NCBI GenBank assembly: GCA_001898385.1
Contig: MKTT01000074.1
Span: 92,685-156,684 of the forward strand
Direction of reading: 5' to 3'
DNA: 64,000 nt
Source of the DNA: Planctomycetales bacterium 71-10
GTDB taxonomy: Bacteria; Planctomycetota; Planctomycetia; Isosphaerales; Isosphaeraceae
The position numbers and the translations under genes are program-made. Below, in pieces: positions 35,458 to 43,955 of the stretch. The stretch's first letter is position 1. Every line of letters starts with the position of its first letter. Below the pieces are notes generated by a model that worked only from the letters and a program-made list of their open reading frames with translations, was not told the origin of the DNA and did no database searches.

Positions 35458-36621
35458 TCACGGGATCATGCGATACTTCCGCAGGACGTCGCGGACGCGG
35501 TCGACGGGGATCGCCTCGACCTTCCGGCCGCCGCGGCCGGTCATGTCCTCGGCCTTGAGCAATGCGTCGTCCACGGCCTCCTCGACGCCCTCCAGCGCGG
35601 CCTGGAACAGGGGGGAGAGGGCGTCGGAGGGGAGCGTCTCGCGGGCGCGGGGGGACTCGTCGCCGTGGGCGACGCGGAGCCCCGGCGAGGTCGAGAAGGC
35701 GACGGCGTAGTCGCCGCTGCCGTTGCTGAACGACGAGCCGGTCCGGGCCAGGCCGAACACGGCGCGCGCGGCCAGCCGCTCCAGGGCGCGGGCGTCGAGC
35801 GGGGCGTCGGTGGCGACGACGATCATGCACGAGCCGTCGCCGCGGGCCTCGGGGCCGTCGTCCCCGTTCATGGCCGTCCGGAAGGCGTGGCGGCCGAGTT
35901 CCTCGCCGACCGGCGCGCCGACGATCGTCAGCACGCCGCCGAAGTTCGCCTGCACGAGCACGCCCACGGTCCAGCCGCCGAAGCGATCGGGGAGTTTGCG
36001 CGAGGATGTGCCGATCCCCCCCTTCCAGCCGAAGCACTCGCAGCCGGTCCCCGCGCCGACGTTCCCCTCGGCGACCGGGCCGGCGGACGCCTCGCGGATC
36101 GCGCGCAGGACGTGCTCGCGGCGGACGTGCATGCCCCGGATGTCGTTCAGGCCGCCGTCGTTGGTCTCGCCCACCAGGGCGTTGACCGAGCGGACGTCGG
36201 CGTTCGCGGGCCGGTCCAGCGCCTCCCGCGCGACGGCCGCGACGGCCTCGCCGACGGACAGCGTGTTGGTCAGGACGACGGGCGTCTCGATCGTCCCCAG
36301 CTCGCGCACCTGCGTGGAGCCGGCGAGCTTGCCGAACGCATTCCCCACGAACACCGCCCCGGGGACCTTCTCGCGGAACAGGTCGCCGCCGTGCGGGAGG
36401 ATCGCCGTGACCCCGGTGCGGACCGAGTCCCCCTCGACCAGCGTCACCTGCCCGACCTTCACCCCCGCGACGTCCGTGATCGCGTTCAGCGGCCCCGGCT
36501 CGAACACCCCTGGCGCCACGCCCAGCTCGCGCAGGCGGGGGCGGGCGGGGGGCTCCTGGGCTGGGGCGGAATGGCACGAGACGGCCAGCGCAACGACGAG
36601 CGCGAGACGGGCCGATCTCAT
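35458..36621 (-). CDS. DmpA-type aminopeptidase (P1 family, self-cleaving)
   Basis: This is 387 residues from ATG 36621 after GGAAAGG; the track start runs into the REP repeat. The N-terminal signal peptide is MRSARLALVVALAVSCHSAPAQ, so it is exported. It belongs to the P1/S58 (DmpA, L-aminopeptidase/D-esterase) family of Ntn-like hydrolases. These cleave themselves before a nucleophile Ser, here Ser264 in GDGSCMIVV. Other family segments are ITDVAGVKVGQVTL, VNALVGETNDGGLND and GTGCECFGWKGGIGTSSR. Substrates are N-terminal amino acids of short peptides or amides; the actual one is unknown. Confidence 0.92.
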   Translation of the reverse strand: MRSARLALVVALAVSCHSAPAQEPPARPRLRELGVAPGVFEPGPLNAITDVAGVKVGQVTLVEGDSVRTGVTAILPHGGDLFREKVPGAVFVGNAFGKLAGSTQVRELGTIETPVVLTNTLSVGEAVAAVAREALDRPANADVRSVNALVGETNDGGLNDIRGMHVRREHVLRAIREASAGPVAEGNVGAGTGCECFGWKGGIGTSSRKLPDRFGGWTVGVLVQANFGGVLTIVGAPVGEELGRHAFRTAMNGDDGPEARGDGSCMIVVATDAPLDARALERLAARAVFGLARTGSSFSNGSGDYAVAFSTSPGLRVAHGDESPRARETLPSDALSPLFQAALEGVEEAVDDALLKAEDMTGRGGRKVEAIPVDRVRDVLRKYRMIP

Positions 36622-36630
36622 GGCTTGCCT

Positions 36631-36670
36631 TTCCGAAGGGTGGTCCGGGCGGTCCGCCCGGACGTCCCAA
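36631..36670. repeat. REP element, copy 1, on the 3' side of the transposase gene
   Basis: GAAGGGTGGTCCGGGCGG continues into its inverted half (CCGCCCGGAC). The core GTCCGGGCGG/CCGCCCGGAC is palindromic. The same element occurs twice more on the other side of the RAYT gene. Confidence 0.8.
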
Positions 36671-36688
36671 GGTTGGGCCTTCGTCTGG

Positions 36689-37252
36689 TCATGCTGATGG
36701 TCCGATCGGTCGTTCCATCGCCCGGATGTTCCCATACCACCAGGGATAATCCTCGGCGCGATTGCACAGGCCGGCTTCGACGGGGTTCTTCAGCATATAG
36801 ACCCACTTCTCCCAGAACTCTTCTTCATCGCGCATGATGCGATCGTATCGCTCTTCTTGCCAGAGCGAGCCGGACCGGCCATGCAACTTGCCGATCGCTC
36901 GCGAAGAGAAGCCCTTGTTCGTCCGCAGGATATCGGCGAGCGGGAGATATGAGCCGTCGGTCGCCCGAACGGGCGTCAGCAGGACGTGCACATGATCGGG
37001 CATCACGACGACGGCGTGCAGGTTGTAACGTCGGCCGTCCCAGTGCTTCCAATTGTCGAGGATGACCGTGCGATCCGCGTCGTCGAGGCTTCGCCCAGGG
37101 ACGCAACGATACGTCAAGAAATAAGTCGAGCCGCCCATCTGCCAGTGTGGGAGCGTTCGTCGCTTCCGGATCAAGAGACCATCGACAGGCCGACCGCCGG
37201 GTCGAGGATCGGGGGGATTGGGCTCGGCCACGACTCGCCCCCTGGCGCGCAT
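36689..37252 (-). mobile_element. REP-associated tyrosine transposase (RAYT, Y1/HUH family)
   Basis: This is about 187 residues from ATG 37252; the longer track ORF merely translates the flanking REP repeat. The HUH motif is in VVMPDHVHVLLTP, and the catalytic Tyr is in YMLKNPVEAGL. GSTYFLTYRCVPG and SLWQEERYDRI are also typical of TnpA_REP proteins. It is flanked by REP palindromes on both sides (36631 and 37271-37355), the usual arrangement in which a single-copy RAYT maintains REP elements. The frame is intact, so it may be active. Confidence 0.9.
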
Positions 37253-37270
37253 GCCTCGACACGGACGGAC

Positions 37271-37355
37271 CGGAAGGGTGGTCCGGGCGGTCCGCCCGGA
37301 CGTCGAAGGCTTCGGAATGGGGACGTCCGGGCGGACCGCCCGGACCACCCTTCCG
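37271..37355. repeat. Inverted pair of REP elements (BIME) 5' of the RAYT gene
   Basis: Copy 2 (37271-37304, GGAAGGGTGGTCCGGGCGG...) and copy 3 (37322-37355) are reverse complements of each other, separated by about 17 bases. Both match the copy at 36631. Confidence 0.85.
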
Positions 37356-37415
37356 GTCATGTCGCCGCCCTGGGCAGGCCCCCAGGGGGCCTGCCCAGGC
37401 CATCAGCGAACGGCG

Positions 37416-40400
37416 TCACCGCGAGGCGACGGCCTTCGACGACTTGTCGCCGGGCTTGGCGAGGGGGTCGTGGGCGGCCTCCTCGTGGCCGATGAGGTCG
37501 ATGAGGATCGGCGTGGCGATGTAGATGGTGCTGTAGGTGCCGCTGAGGAACCCGACCACCAGGGCGAAGGCGAATCCGTGGAGGCCCTCGCCGCCCAGGA
37601 GGTAGAGGACCACGACGACGAGCCAGGCCGTCAGCGACGTCAGGATCGTCCGGCTGAGGGTCTGGTTGATGGCCTCGTTGACCAGGGCGGGGGTTAGGTG
37701 GGGGGTCTTCCCCTTGATCTCCCGGATGCGGTCGAAGATGACGATCGTGTCGTTGACCGAGAAGCCGATCAGCGTCAGGAACGCCGCGACGATCGGCAGG
37801 TCGATCTTGAACTGGTCGATCATCAGGAGCGAGTTCAGGCCGGGGATCAGGGCCAGCCAGTAGCTGACGGCGATGGCGCCCAGGGTGATCAGGACGTCGT
37901 GGACCACGGCGAGGACCGCGGCCAGGCCGTAGGTGAACGAGTGGAAACGCCACCACAGGTAGAAGATGATGATGAGCCAGCTCGCCACGGTGGCGATCAG
38001 GGCCAGGGTGCTGGTCTCCGAGGCGACCGTGCTGCCGAAGTTCGCGATCCGCTCGAAGAGCATGTCGCGGTTGTTCGCCAGCGAGTCCTTCAGCGCGGCG
38101 AGCTGCGCCTTGGCGACGTCGGCGTCCAGGTCGGTCTTGAGGGCCAGCTTCGTCCCCTCGACGGCCGCCTTGTCGGCCGACGAGCCGGCGGCGACGATCT
38201 CGAACCGCGAGGTCGGGTTGACGATCCCGGCGGCGTCGAGGACGCGGGCGAACTCGGCCGAGACGACCTGGGCCGGCGGCTGGGTGCTGTTGAAGGCCGT
38301 CGTGTTGAACGACAGCTCATACTCGCGGCCCCCGGCGAACCGGGCGGCGACCGTCGGCGCCTTGGCCTCGCCCCCCCCGGCCGCGGCCGGCGCGCCGGCG
38401 ATGGCCTTCTCGGCGCCGACCGTCATGTCGATCTTGGCCAGCGACGGGCCGAACGCCTCGATGATCCTGTTCTTGACCTGCTGCACGTCCTGGTCGGTCG
38501 TCCGGATGTTGAACCGGGCGGCCTTCGCCGCCTGGCCGCCGCTGACGCGGAGGCTCTCGATGGTCACGTCGGGCAGGACGCCGGCCTTCTCGCGGACGAA
38601 CTCGGTCCGCTGGCTGTCGGTGAGGCTGCGCACCGTGGCGTCCCCCTCGTTCAGCCGGATCGTGACCAGGGTGCCGCCGGTGAAGTCGATGTTGTACATC
38701 GTCCGGCCGCGGGCGAAGAACGCCCCCAGGCCCAGCAGGATGACCACCAGCGAGATCGCCATGCAGTAGTAGCGCGGGCTGACGAAATCGATGCTCGTCT
38801 TGTCCCACATCTTGCGGAACCGCAGCTCCTTCAGCCAGCCCTCGGCGTAGGCCGTCTCGAAGATGAACCGCGACATGAAGACCGCGGTGAAGAGGTTCCA
38901 GAGCATGCCCAGGATCATCGTCAGGGCGAAACCCTTCACCTCCTCCGTCCCCACCGCGTAGAGCACCACGGCCGCCAGCAGGTTGGTGACGTGCGAGTCG
39001 AAGATCGTCACCCACGCCCGGTTGAAGCCGTTGCGGATCTGCTGGGCCAGGCCCGCCCCGCGCTCCTTCTCCTCGCGCATGCGCTCGAAGACGAGCACGT
39101 TGGCGTCGACCGCCATGCCGATCGTCAGCGCCAGCCCGGCGAGGCCGGGGAGCGAGAACGTGGCCTGGATGAAGGCCATCGAGCCGACCAGCAGGATCAT
39201 GTTGACGACCAGGGCGACCACCGCCACCACGCCGGCGAAGCGGTAGTACCAGATCATGAAGATCGGCACGACGAGCATGGAGACCCAGATGGCCCGCCAG
39301 CCCTTGGCGATGGAGTCCTCGCCCAGCGTCGGGCCGACGTTCTCCTCCTGGAGCGGCGTCTTGTTCAGGCTCGCGGGGAGGCTGCCGGCCTGGAGGATGT
39401 TGATGAGGTGCTGGACCTCCTTCACCTTGAAGCCCTGGCCGCCCCCCTCGATGATCCCCGAGTCGCGGATCTCCGAGTTGATCGCCGGGGCCGACATCAC
39501 CAGGTTGTCCAGCAGGATGGCGAGCTGGTAGTGGAACCGGCCCCCTTCCTCGGGCAGGTGCTCGCGGGTGAGCTGGCCGAACTTCCGCGCCCCCTGGCGG
39601 TTGAACTGGAAGCCGACCGCCGGCTGGAGCTTCTCGTCGGTCTGCTGATAGGCCCGCGAGAGGTTGGCGCCCGTGACGTTCTGGCGGTCCTCGACCACCA
39701 GGATGTAGACCTCGGTCCGGCCGGCGGCGACCTTCTCCTCGCGGATGATCGGGTCGGAGGGCTGGGGATCCGCCGGGTTGCCGCCGCGGATGCCGCTGGG
39801 GTTGTACGAGACCTCGTAAGACGTGATCGTCTTGAGGCCGTGGGGCTCGGCCAGGGTCAGCGTGTCGGCCGTGTTGTTCTTGATCGGGATCGCCAGCCGC
39901 TTCTCGGCCCCGCCGGCGTCCTTGCCCGCCACGACCACCTCGGCCCCGGCGTAGATTTCGCGCTTCCAGTTCTGCTGCGGGTCGGTGATCGTGTCGGCCG
40001 TGAACCGGGGGTCGGAGCCGCTGGAGGTCTCGCCGAGCCGGGCCCACTTGTATCGCGCCGGGGGCTTGGCCAGGCCGCCGGGGCCCATCGCGCGGGCGAC
40101 GGCCTCGGAGTCGTGCTTGCGGTTGGCGAGGATCCGGAACTCGAGCGAGCCGACGTCCGTCAGCATGCTCTTGACCTCCTCCACCTCCTCCGGGCCGGCC
40201 TTGGGCAGGATGATCTCGATCCGGTTGTTCCCCACGTTGCGGATCGGCGTCTCCTTCACGCCCTGGGGATCCGCCCGCTGCTTCAGCGCCGCGATCAGCT
40301 CCTGCATGTTGAAGTTCGGGGCCGAGACGCTCGCCTTGTCCACCTCGTAGACGAGGATCGTCCCCCCGGAGAGGTCGATGCCGAGCTTCAGCTTCTTCTC

Positions 40401-40478
40401 CGGCGGATACATGGCGATCAGCCCCAGCAGGGTCGACCCCACGATCAGGAAGCTCTTCCAGTTCAACAGTCTGTTCAT
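37416..40478 (-). CDS. secDF: Fused protein translocase subunit SecDF
   Basis: A 1020-residue fusion of SecD and SecF, which use the proton gradient to pull proteins through SecYEG. The SecD half begins MNRLLNWKSFLIVGS, has the P1 start GIDLSGGTILVYEVD and ends with helices containing GLALTIGMAVDANVLVFERMREE. The SecF half has NIDFTGGTLVTIRL, VVHDVLITLG, GFSVNDTIVIFDRIRE and GFLSGTYSTIYIATPIL. Both periplasmic regions are longer than in E. coli, notably about 200 extra-type residues in SecF (AGAPAAAGGGEAKAP...). It is last in the alphaCTD-tgt-yajC-secDF operon. Confidence 0.95.
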   Translation of the reverse strand: MNRLLNWKSFLIVGSTLLGLIAMYPPEKKLKLGIDLSGGTILVYEVDKASVSAPNFNMQELIAALKQRADPQGVKETPIRNVGNNRIEIILPKAGPEEVEEVKSMLTDVGSLEFRILANRKHDSEAVARAMGPGGLAKPPARYKWARLGETSSGSDPRFTADTITDPQQNWKREIYAGAEVVVAGKDAGGAEKRLAIPIKNNTADTLTLAEPHGLKTITSYEVSYNPSGIRGGNPADPQPSDPIIREEKVAAGRTEVYILVVEDRQNVTGANLSRAYQQTDEKLQPAVGFQFNRQGARKFGQLTREHLPEEGGRFHYQLAILLDNLVMSAPAINSEIRDSGIIEGGGQGFKVKEVQHLINILQAGSLPASLNKTPLQEENVGPTLGEDSIAKGWRAIWVSMLVVPIFMIWYYRFAGVVAVVALVVNMILLVGSMAFIQATFSLPGLAGLALTIGMAVDANVLVFERMREEKERGAGLAQQIRNGFNRAWVTIFDSHVTNLLAAVVLYAVGTEEVKGFALTMILGMLWNLFTAVFMSRFIFETAYAEGWLKELRFRKMWDKTSIDFVSPRYYCMAISLVVILLGLGAFFARGRTMYNIDFTGGTLVTIRLNEGDATVRSLTDSQRTEFVREKAGVLPDVTIESLRVSGGQAAKAARFNIRTTDQDVQQVKNRIIEAFGPSLAKIDMTVGAEKAIAGAPAAAGGGEAKAPTVAARFAGGREYELSFNTTAFNSTQPPAQVVSAEFARVLDAAGIVNPTSRFEIVAAGSSADKAAVEGTKLALKTDLDADVAKAQLAALKDSLANNRDMLFERIANFGSTVASETSTLALIATVASWLIIIFYLWWRFHSFTYGLAAVLAVVHDVLITLGAIAVSYWLALIPGLNSLLMIDQFKIDLPIVAAFLTLIGFSVNDTIVIFDRIREIKGKTPHLTPALVNEAINQTLSRTILTSLTAWLVVVVLYLLGGEGLHGFAFALVVGFLSGTYSTIYIATPILIDLIGHEEAAHDPLAKPGDKSSKAVASR

Positions 40479-40628
40479 CGGCGTTCCTCGGGCCCCGCAG
40501 GAGGCGGCCGACCGCGGTCCATGGTCGGCGTGGTTGGGAGTTCGGATCGGATCAAGTCGAGTCGAAGTTGACGGTGTCTCTCGAGGCCCGGCGAGGGGCG
40601 GCGAAGGTGGACGGCCCCGTGCGTCTCG

Positions 40629-40659
40629 TCGTCCCCTCTCCCGGCGGGAGAGGGGACGA
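40629..40659. repeat. Perfect 14-bp hairpin between yajC and secDF
   Basis: TCGTCCCCTCTCCC and its exact complement are separated by GGC. It is related to the repeat units at 63326 and 63699. As it lies inside an operon it would form a strong RNA hairpin between the two cistrons. Confidence 0.75.
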
Positions 40660-40704
40660 GATCCGCGATCGCCTCCAAGCCCTCGCTCCCTTCGCGGCCT
40701 CGTC

Positions 40705-41037
40705 TTACTCGGACGCCTCCACCACCCGCGAGACGCTGGAGCGGGCGAACTTCATCCGGACTCCATTCACGTCGTCGACCCGAAGGACGACCGCGTCGCC
40801 CCCCTCGTCGACCGACACCACGACCCCGTAGACGCCGCCGGCCGTGACCACCCGGTCGTTCTTCTTCAGGGCGGACAGCATCGCCCGGCGCTTCTTCTCC
40901 TGATCCTTCTGCGGCAGGTAGATCATGAAGTAGAAGAGCAGGGGGATCGGCAGCAGGAACAGCAGCGTCGTGAAGTTGCTGGGCGCCGCCGCGTCCTGGG
41001 CGAGCAGGGGGGCGATCGCGTCGAACAATCCGGGCAT
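40705..41037 (-). CDS. yajC: Sec translocon accessory protein YajC
   Basis: This is 110 residues from ATG 41037 (MPGLFDAIAPLL); the track start is too early. One membrane helix (FTTLLFLLPIPLLFYFMIYLP) is followed by the family signature QKDQEKKRRAMLSALKKNDRVVTAGGVYGVV and a small beta domain. YajC binds SecDF, encoded next. It follows tgt in the operon. Confidence 0.95.
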   Translation of the reverse strand: MPGLFDAIAPLLAQDAAAPSNFTTLLFLLPIPLLFYFMIYLPQKDQEKKRRAMLSALKKNDRVVTAGGVYGVVVSVDEGGDAVVLRVDDVNGVRMKFARSSVSRVVEASE

Positions 41038-41129
41038 CGTATGGGGGTCCGTTCGGTCTCGTTGCGTCTCGCGAGGGCCGCGCGGCCCGATCGGGGCCGG
41101 CGGCGGCCGGAATCCCTGCACTCTAACGC

Positions 41130-42293
41130 CTAGGGTCCCAACGCTTCAAGGACGTCCAACCGCAACTGGACGAATCGGCCCTCGCATATCGCCTCGCGCA
41201 TCCGGCGCGTGAGGCGGTGGAGGTACGCCAGGTTGTGGATCGACGCCAGGATGGGCCCAAGCATCTCCTTGGCCATGAACAGGTGGCGAAGGTAGGCCCG
41301 CGAGAACTTCGCGCAGGCCAGGCAGTCGCACCCTTCCTCCAGCGGCCGGGGGTCGCGGGCGTGGGCCGCGTTCCGCAGCTTGACCGGCCCGGCGTCGGTG
41401 AAGCACGTCGCGTTGCGGCCGTTGCGGGTCGGCATCACACAGTCGAACATGTCGATCCCGGCCAGGACCGCGTCGAGCAGATCCTGCGGCCGGCCGACGC
41501 CCATCAGGTAGCGCGGGCGGTCCTCCGGCAGCCGGTGGACGGAGACGTCGAGCGCCTTGCGGACCTCCTCGCGGCTCTCGCCGACGCTCACGCCGCCGAC
41601 CGCGTAGCCGTCGAAGTCCATGGCGATCAATTCGTCGGCGCAGCGGGCCCGAAGGTCCTCGTGCGCGCCCCCCTGGACGATGCCGAACAGGGCCTGGTCG
41701 GGCCGGGACTTCGCGGCCTTGCAGCGCGCGGCCCAGGCGACGGTTCGGTCGACGGCCTTCTCGATCTGCGCCTTCGCGGCCGGGAGGGCGGGGCACTGGT
41801 CGAGGCACATGGCGACGTCCGCGCCGAGCGCCTCCTGGATGGCCACGGCGCGCTCGGGGGTCAGCTCCAGGAGCCGGCCGTCCAGGTGCGAGCGGAACGT
41901 CGCGCCGCGGTCGGTGATCTTCGCCTTGTCGGCCAGGCTGAAGACCTGGAAGCCGCCCGAGTCGGTGAGGATCGGGCCGTCCCAGGCCATGAAGCGGTGC
42001 AGGCCCCCCAGCGCCGCGACGGTCTCCTCGCCGGGCCGGAGGGCCAGGTGGTAGGTGTTGGCGAGGATCATCCCGGAGCAAACGTCGCGCAGCAGGCCCG
42101 GGGTCAGGCCCTTGACGGTCGCCTGGGTGCCGACGGGCATGAAGACGGGGGTCTCGACCGGCCCGTGGGGCGTGTGCAGGATCCCCGCGCGGGCGTCCGA
42201 TCCGGCGTCGCGCGCCGTCGGGGTGAACCGGACGGGGCGGACGCCGGGGATGATCGGCGCGGGGGGGATCTCGGGGGCGTCGCTCGGGCTCAA
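41130..42293 (-). CDS. tgt: Queuine tRNA-ribosyltransferase
   Basis: A 387-residue enzyme that exchanges guanine-34 for the queuosine precursor in GUN-anticodon tRNAs. Catalytic Asp motifs are DSGGFQVFS and [19 protein letters not shown]; the zinc site is [18 protein letters not shown]. The start in the track is TTG at 42293, seven bases after the preceding stop, with no clear ribosome site, so it may rely on coupling and the true start is uncertain. tgt-yajC-secDF order is classical. Confidence 0.95.
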   Translation of the reverse strand: MSPSDAPEIPPAPIIPGVRPVRFTPTARDAGSDARAGILHTPHGPVETPVFMPVGTQATVKGLTPGLLRDVCSGMILANTYHLALRPGEETVAALGGLHRFMAWDGPILTDSGGFQVFSLADKAKITDRGATFRSHLDGRLLELTPERAVAIQEALGADVAMCLDQCPALPAAKAQIEKAVDRTVAWAARCKAAKSRPDQALFGIVQGGAHEDLRARCADELIAMDFDGYAVGGVSVGESREEVRKALDVSVHRLPEDRPRYLMGVGRPQDLLDAVLAGIDMFDCVMPTRNGRNATCFTDAGPVKLRNAAHARDPRPLEEGCDCLACAKFSRAYLRHLFMAKEMLGPILASIHNLAYLHRLTRRMREAICEGRFVQLRLDVLEALGP

Positions 42294-42300
42294 GGGGGGC

Positions 42301-43692
42301 TCAGTCGTTCTTGAGCTTCAGGCCGAGCGCCCCGAGCTTGTCGCGGACCTCGTTGAGCGAGGTGACGCCGAAGTTCTTGCACTCCAGCAGGTCGTCGCCG
42401 GACCGCTTGGTGAGGTCGCCGACGGTCTGCAGGTTGAGCTTGCTCATGCACTTGCGGGCCCGGACGGAGAGGCTCAGCTCGCTGATGGGCTTGCTGAGCA
42501 TCGCCTGGACCTCGGGCGAGACCTCCTGCACGGGCTCCGAGCGGTGGTCGACGCCCCCCGGCCCACCGCGCTCGGCGCCTTCCAGGGCCATGCCCAGGCG
42601 GACGCCCTTGGACCGCATCATCTCCTTGATCTCGGCGAGCGAGGTCTCGCCGAAGTTCTTGGAGGCGAGCAGGGCGGCCTCGGTGGTGCGGGTGAGGTCG
42701 CCGAGCGTCCGGATGTTCATCTTCCGCAGGCAGTTGCGGCTGCGGACGGACAGCTCGAAGTCGGTGACGGGGATTTCGAGGAGCTGCTTGAGGACGGTGT
42801 AGCCCTTCTCGGCCTCCTCGTCGTAGTACATCCCCTTGCTGGCCTGGCAGTCCTTGACGAACAGCCGGGCGCGGGGGTGGTTGGGGTCGTGCTCCAGGAC
42901 GTGCCGGTAGCACTGCTCGGCCTCGCGGAACTTCATCTCGTCCTCGTACAGGACGCCCAGGTTGATCCAGGCGGCCAGCGGGACGGGAGGGCGCTCGGTG
43001 CAGCGCTTGTAGAAGTCGACGGCGGCGTCGTCGTTGCCGTAGAGGTCGTTGATGTAGGCCAGCTCGAAGAGGGCCCCGTTGTGGTCGCGGTCCAGGCTGA
43101 GGGCCTTCTCCAGCTCGGCGGCGGCCGGCTCCAGGTCCCCCTCGGCGGCGAGGATGGCGCCGCGCTGGAAGTGGTACTCGGCGGACGAGCCGACGGTCTT
43201 CTCCAGCCCTTCGAGGATCTTCTTGGCCTCCTCGACCTTGGCGAGGCCGGCCTCGACCTTGCCGTCGGCCACCTCCATCCGGCCCAGGCGGCGCAGGGCC
43301 CCGGCGCGGCGGAGTTCGGAGTTCCGGGCGTCGTAGCCGAGCTTGGCCGACTGGGCGAACGCCGCGGCGGCCTCGGCGTACTTCTGGAGGTTCTCGTAGG
43401 CGAGGCCCTGGAAATAGAGGGCCATGCCGAGGTCGCCGGCGTTCTTGAGGCAGACGAGCCCGGCGGAATAGCGGCCCAGCAGGACCTCGCCGACGCCCAG
43501 GCGGAGGAAGCTCTCGGGCGTGCCCGAGGGCTCCTTCTTCTCGCGGTCGCGGATCGTGGAGACGGCGTCGCGGAGCGTCCGATAGCGGGAGGGGTCGCGA
43601 TTGAGCACCTCGCGCAGGTCGGCGACGGCCGATGCGTCGAAGGGCGTGCGATCCATGATCGCGCGGACGTCCGTGGTCATCATCTCAGTCAT
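42301..43692 (-). CDS. TPR protein with two RNA-polymerase-alpha C-terminal-like domains
   Basis: A 463-residue protein. Residues 60-285 are TPR-type helices ([47 protein letters not shown]). Two alphaCTD-like helix-hairpin modules follow. At about 305-365: [20 protein letters not shown] and [11 protein letters not shown]. At about 400-460: [20 protein letters not shown] and [11 protein letters not shown]. The Arg that in E. coli alpha (R265) contacts UP-element DNA is kept in both (R317, R411); the Lys equivalent to K298 is Thr in both. No polymerase alpha N-terminal domain is present. It heads the tgt-yajC-secDF operon. DNA binding is plausible but unproven. Confidence 0.88.
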   Translation of the reverse strand: MTEMMTTDVRAIMDRTPFDASAVADLREVLNRDPSRYRTLRDAVSTIRDREKKEPSGTPESFLRLGVGEVLLGRYSAGLVCLKNAGDLGMALYFQGLAYENLQKYAEAAAAFAQSAKLGYDARNSELRRAGALRRLGRMEVADGKVEAGLAKVEEAKKILEGLEKTVGSSAEYHFQRGAILAAEGDLEPAAAELEKALSLDRDHNGALFELAYINDLYGNDDAAVDFYKRCTERPPVPLAAWINLGVLYEDEMKFREAEQCYRHVLEHDPNHPRARLFVKDCQASKGMYYDEEAEKGYTVLKQLLEIPVTDFELSVRSRNCLRKMNIRTLGDLTRTTEAALLASKNFGETSLAEIKEMMRSKGVRLGMALEGAERGGPGGVDHRSEPVQEVSPEVQAMLSKPISELSLSVRARKCMSKLNLQTVGDLTKRSGDDLLECKNFGVTSLNEVRDKLGALGLKLKND

Positions 43693-43787
43693 CGCCGATT
43701 CATCTCCCTGTGCCGCCCGCGTCCCGAACCTTCATCCCCCGCGCGCCCCGGGCCGCGACGCCCGCCCGCCGGGATCTGGAACCCAAC

Positions 43788-43815
43788 ATCTTAGCGATTT
43801 CGCTTGACTTGTCAA
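43788..43815 (-). promoter_or_regulatory. Near-consensus promoter of the alphaCTD-tgt-yajC-secDF operon
   Basis: On the minus strand, TTGACA, 16 bases, TAAGAT, with the start codon about 95 bases on. The -35 lies in a small inverted repeat (TTGAC-TT-GTCAA on the plus strand, 43804-43815) that could be an operator. Confidence 0.65.
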
Positions 43816-43955
43816 AGACCGGCGTTTCACGACCGCGGGCCCGCCCGCCCGGGAGGTCGGACGGCTCGACCATCCCGAGGACGCCGAGTTCGCGGGGCCG
43901 GCGCGCATCCCGATCGCGCCGGTCGGGATGCGCCCCCGGGCCGGTCGCGCGGAAT

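Noticed and set aside
36689-37360. Full 223-residue form of the RAYT protein
   Set aside because: Its first 36 residues are translation of the flanking inverted REP pair; the ATG at 37252 is a better start.
37698-40571. 957-codon plus-strand ORF opposite secDF
   Set aside because: It is the GC-skew shadow of secDF: low-complexity, with composition (Arg/Val/Gly/Asp/Leu) typical of antisense frames. secDF is unmistakable on the other strand.
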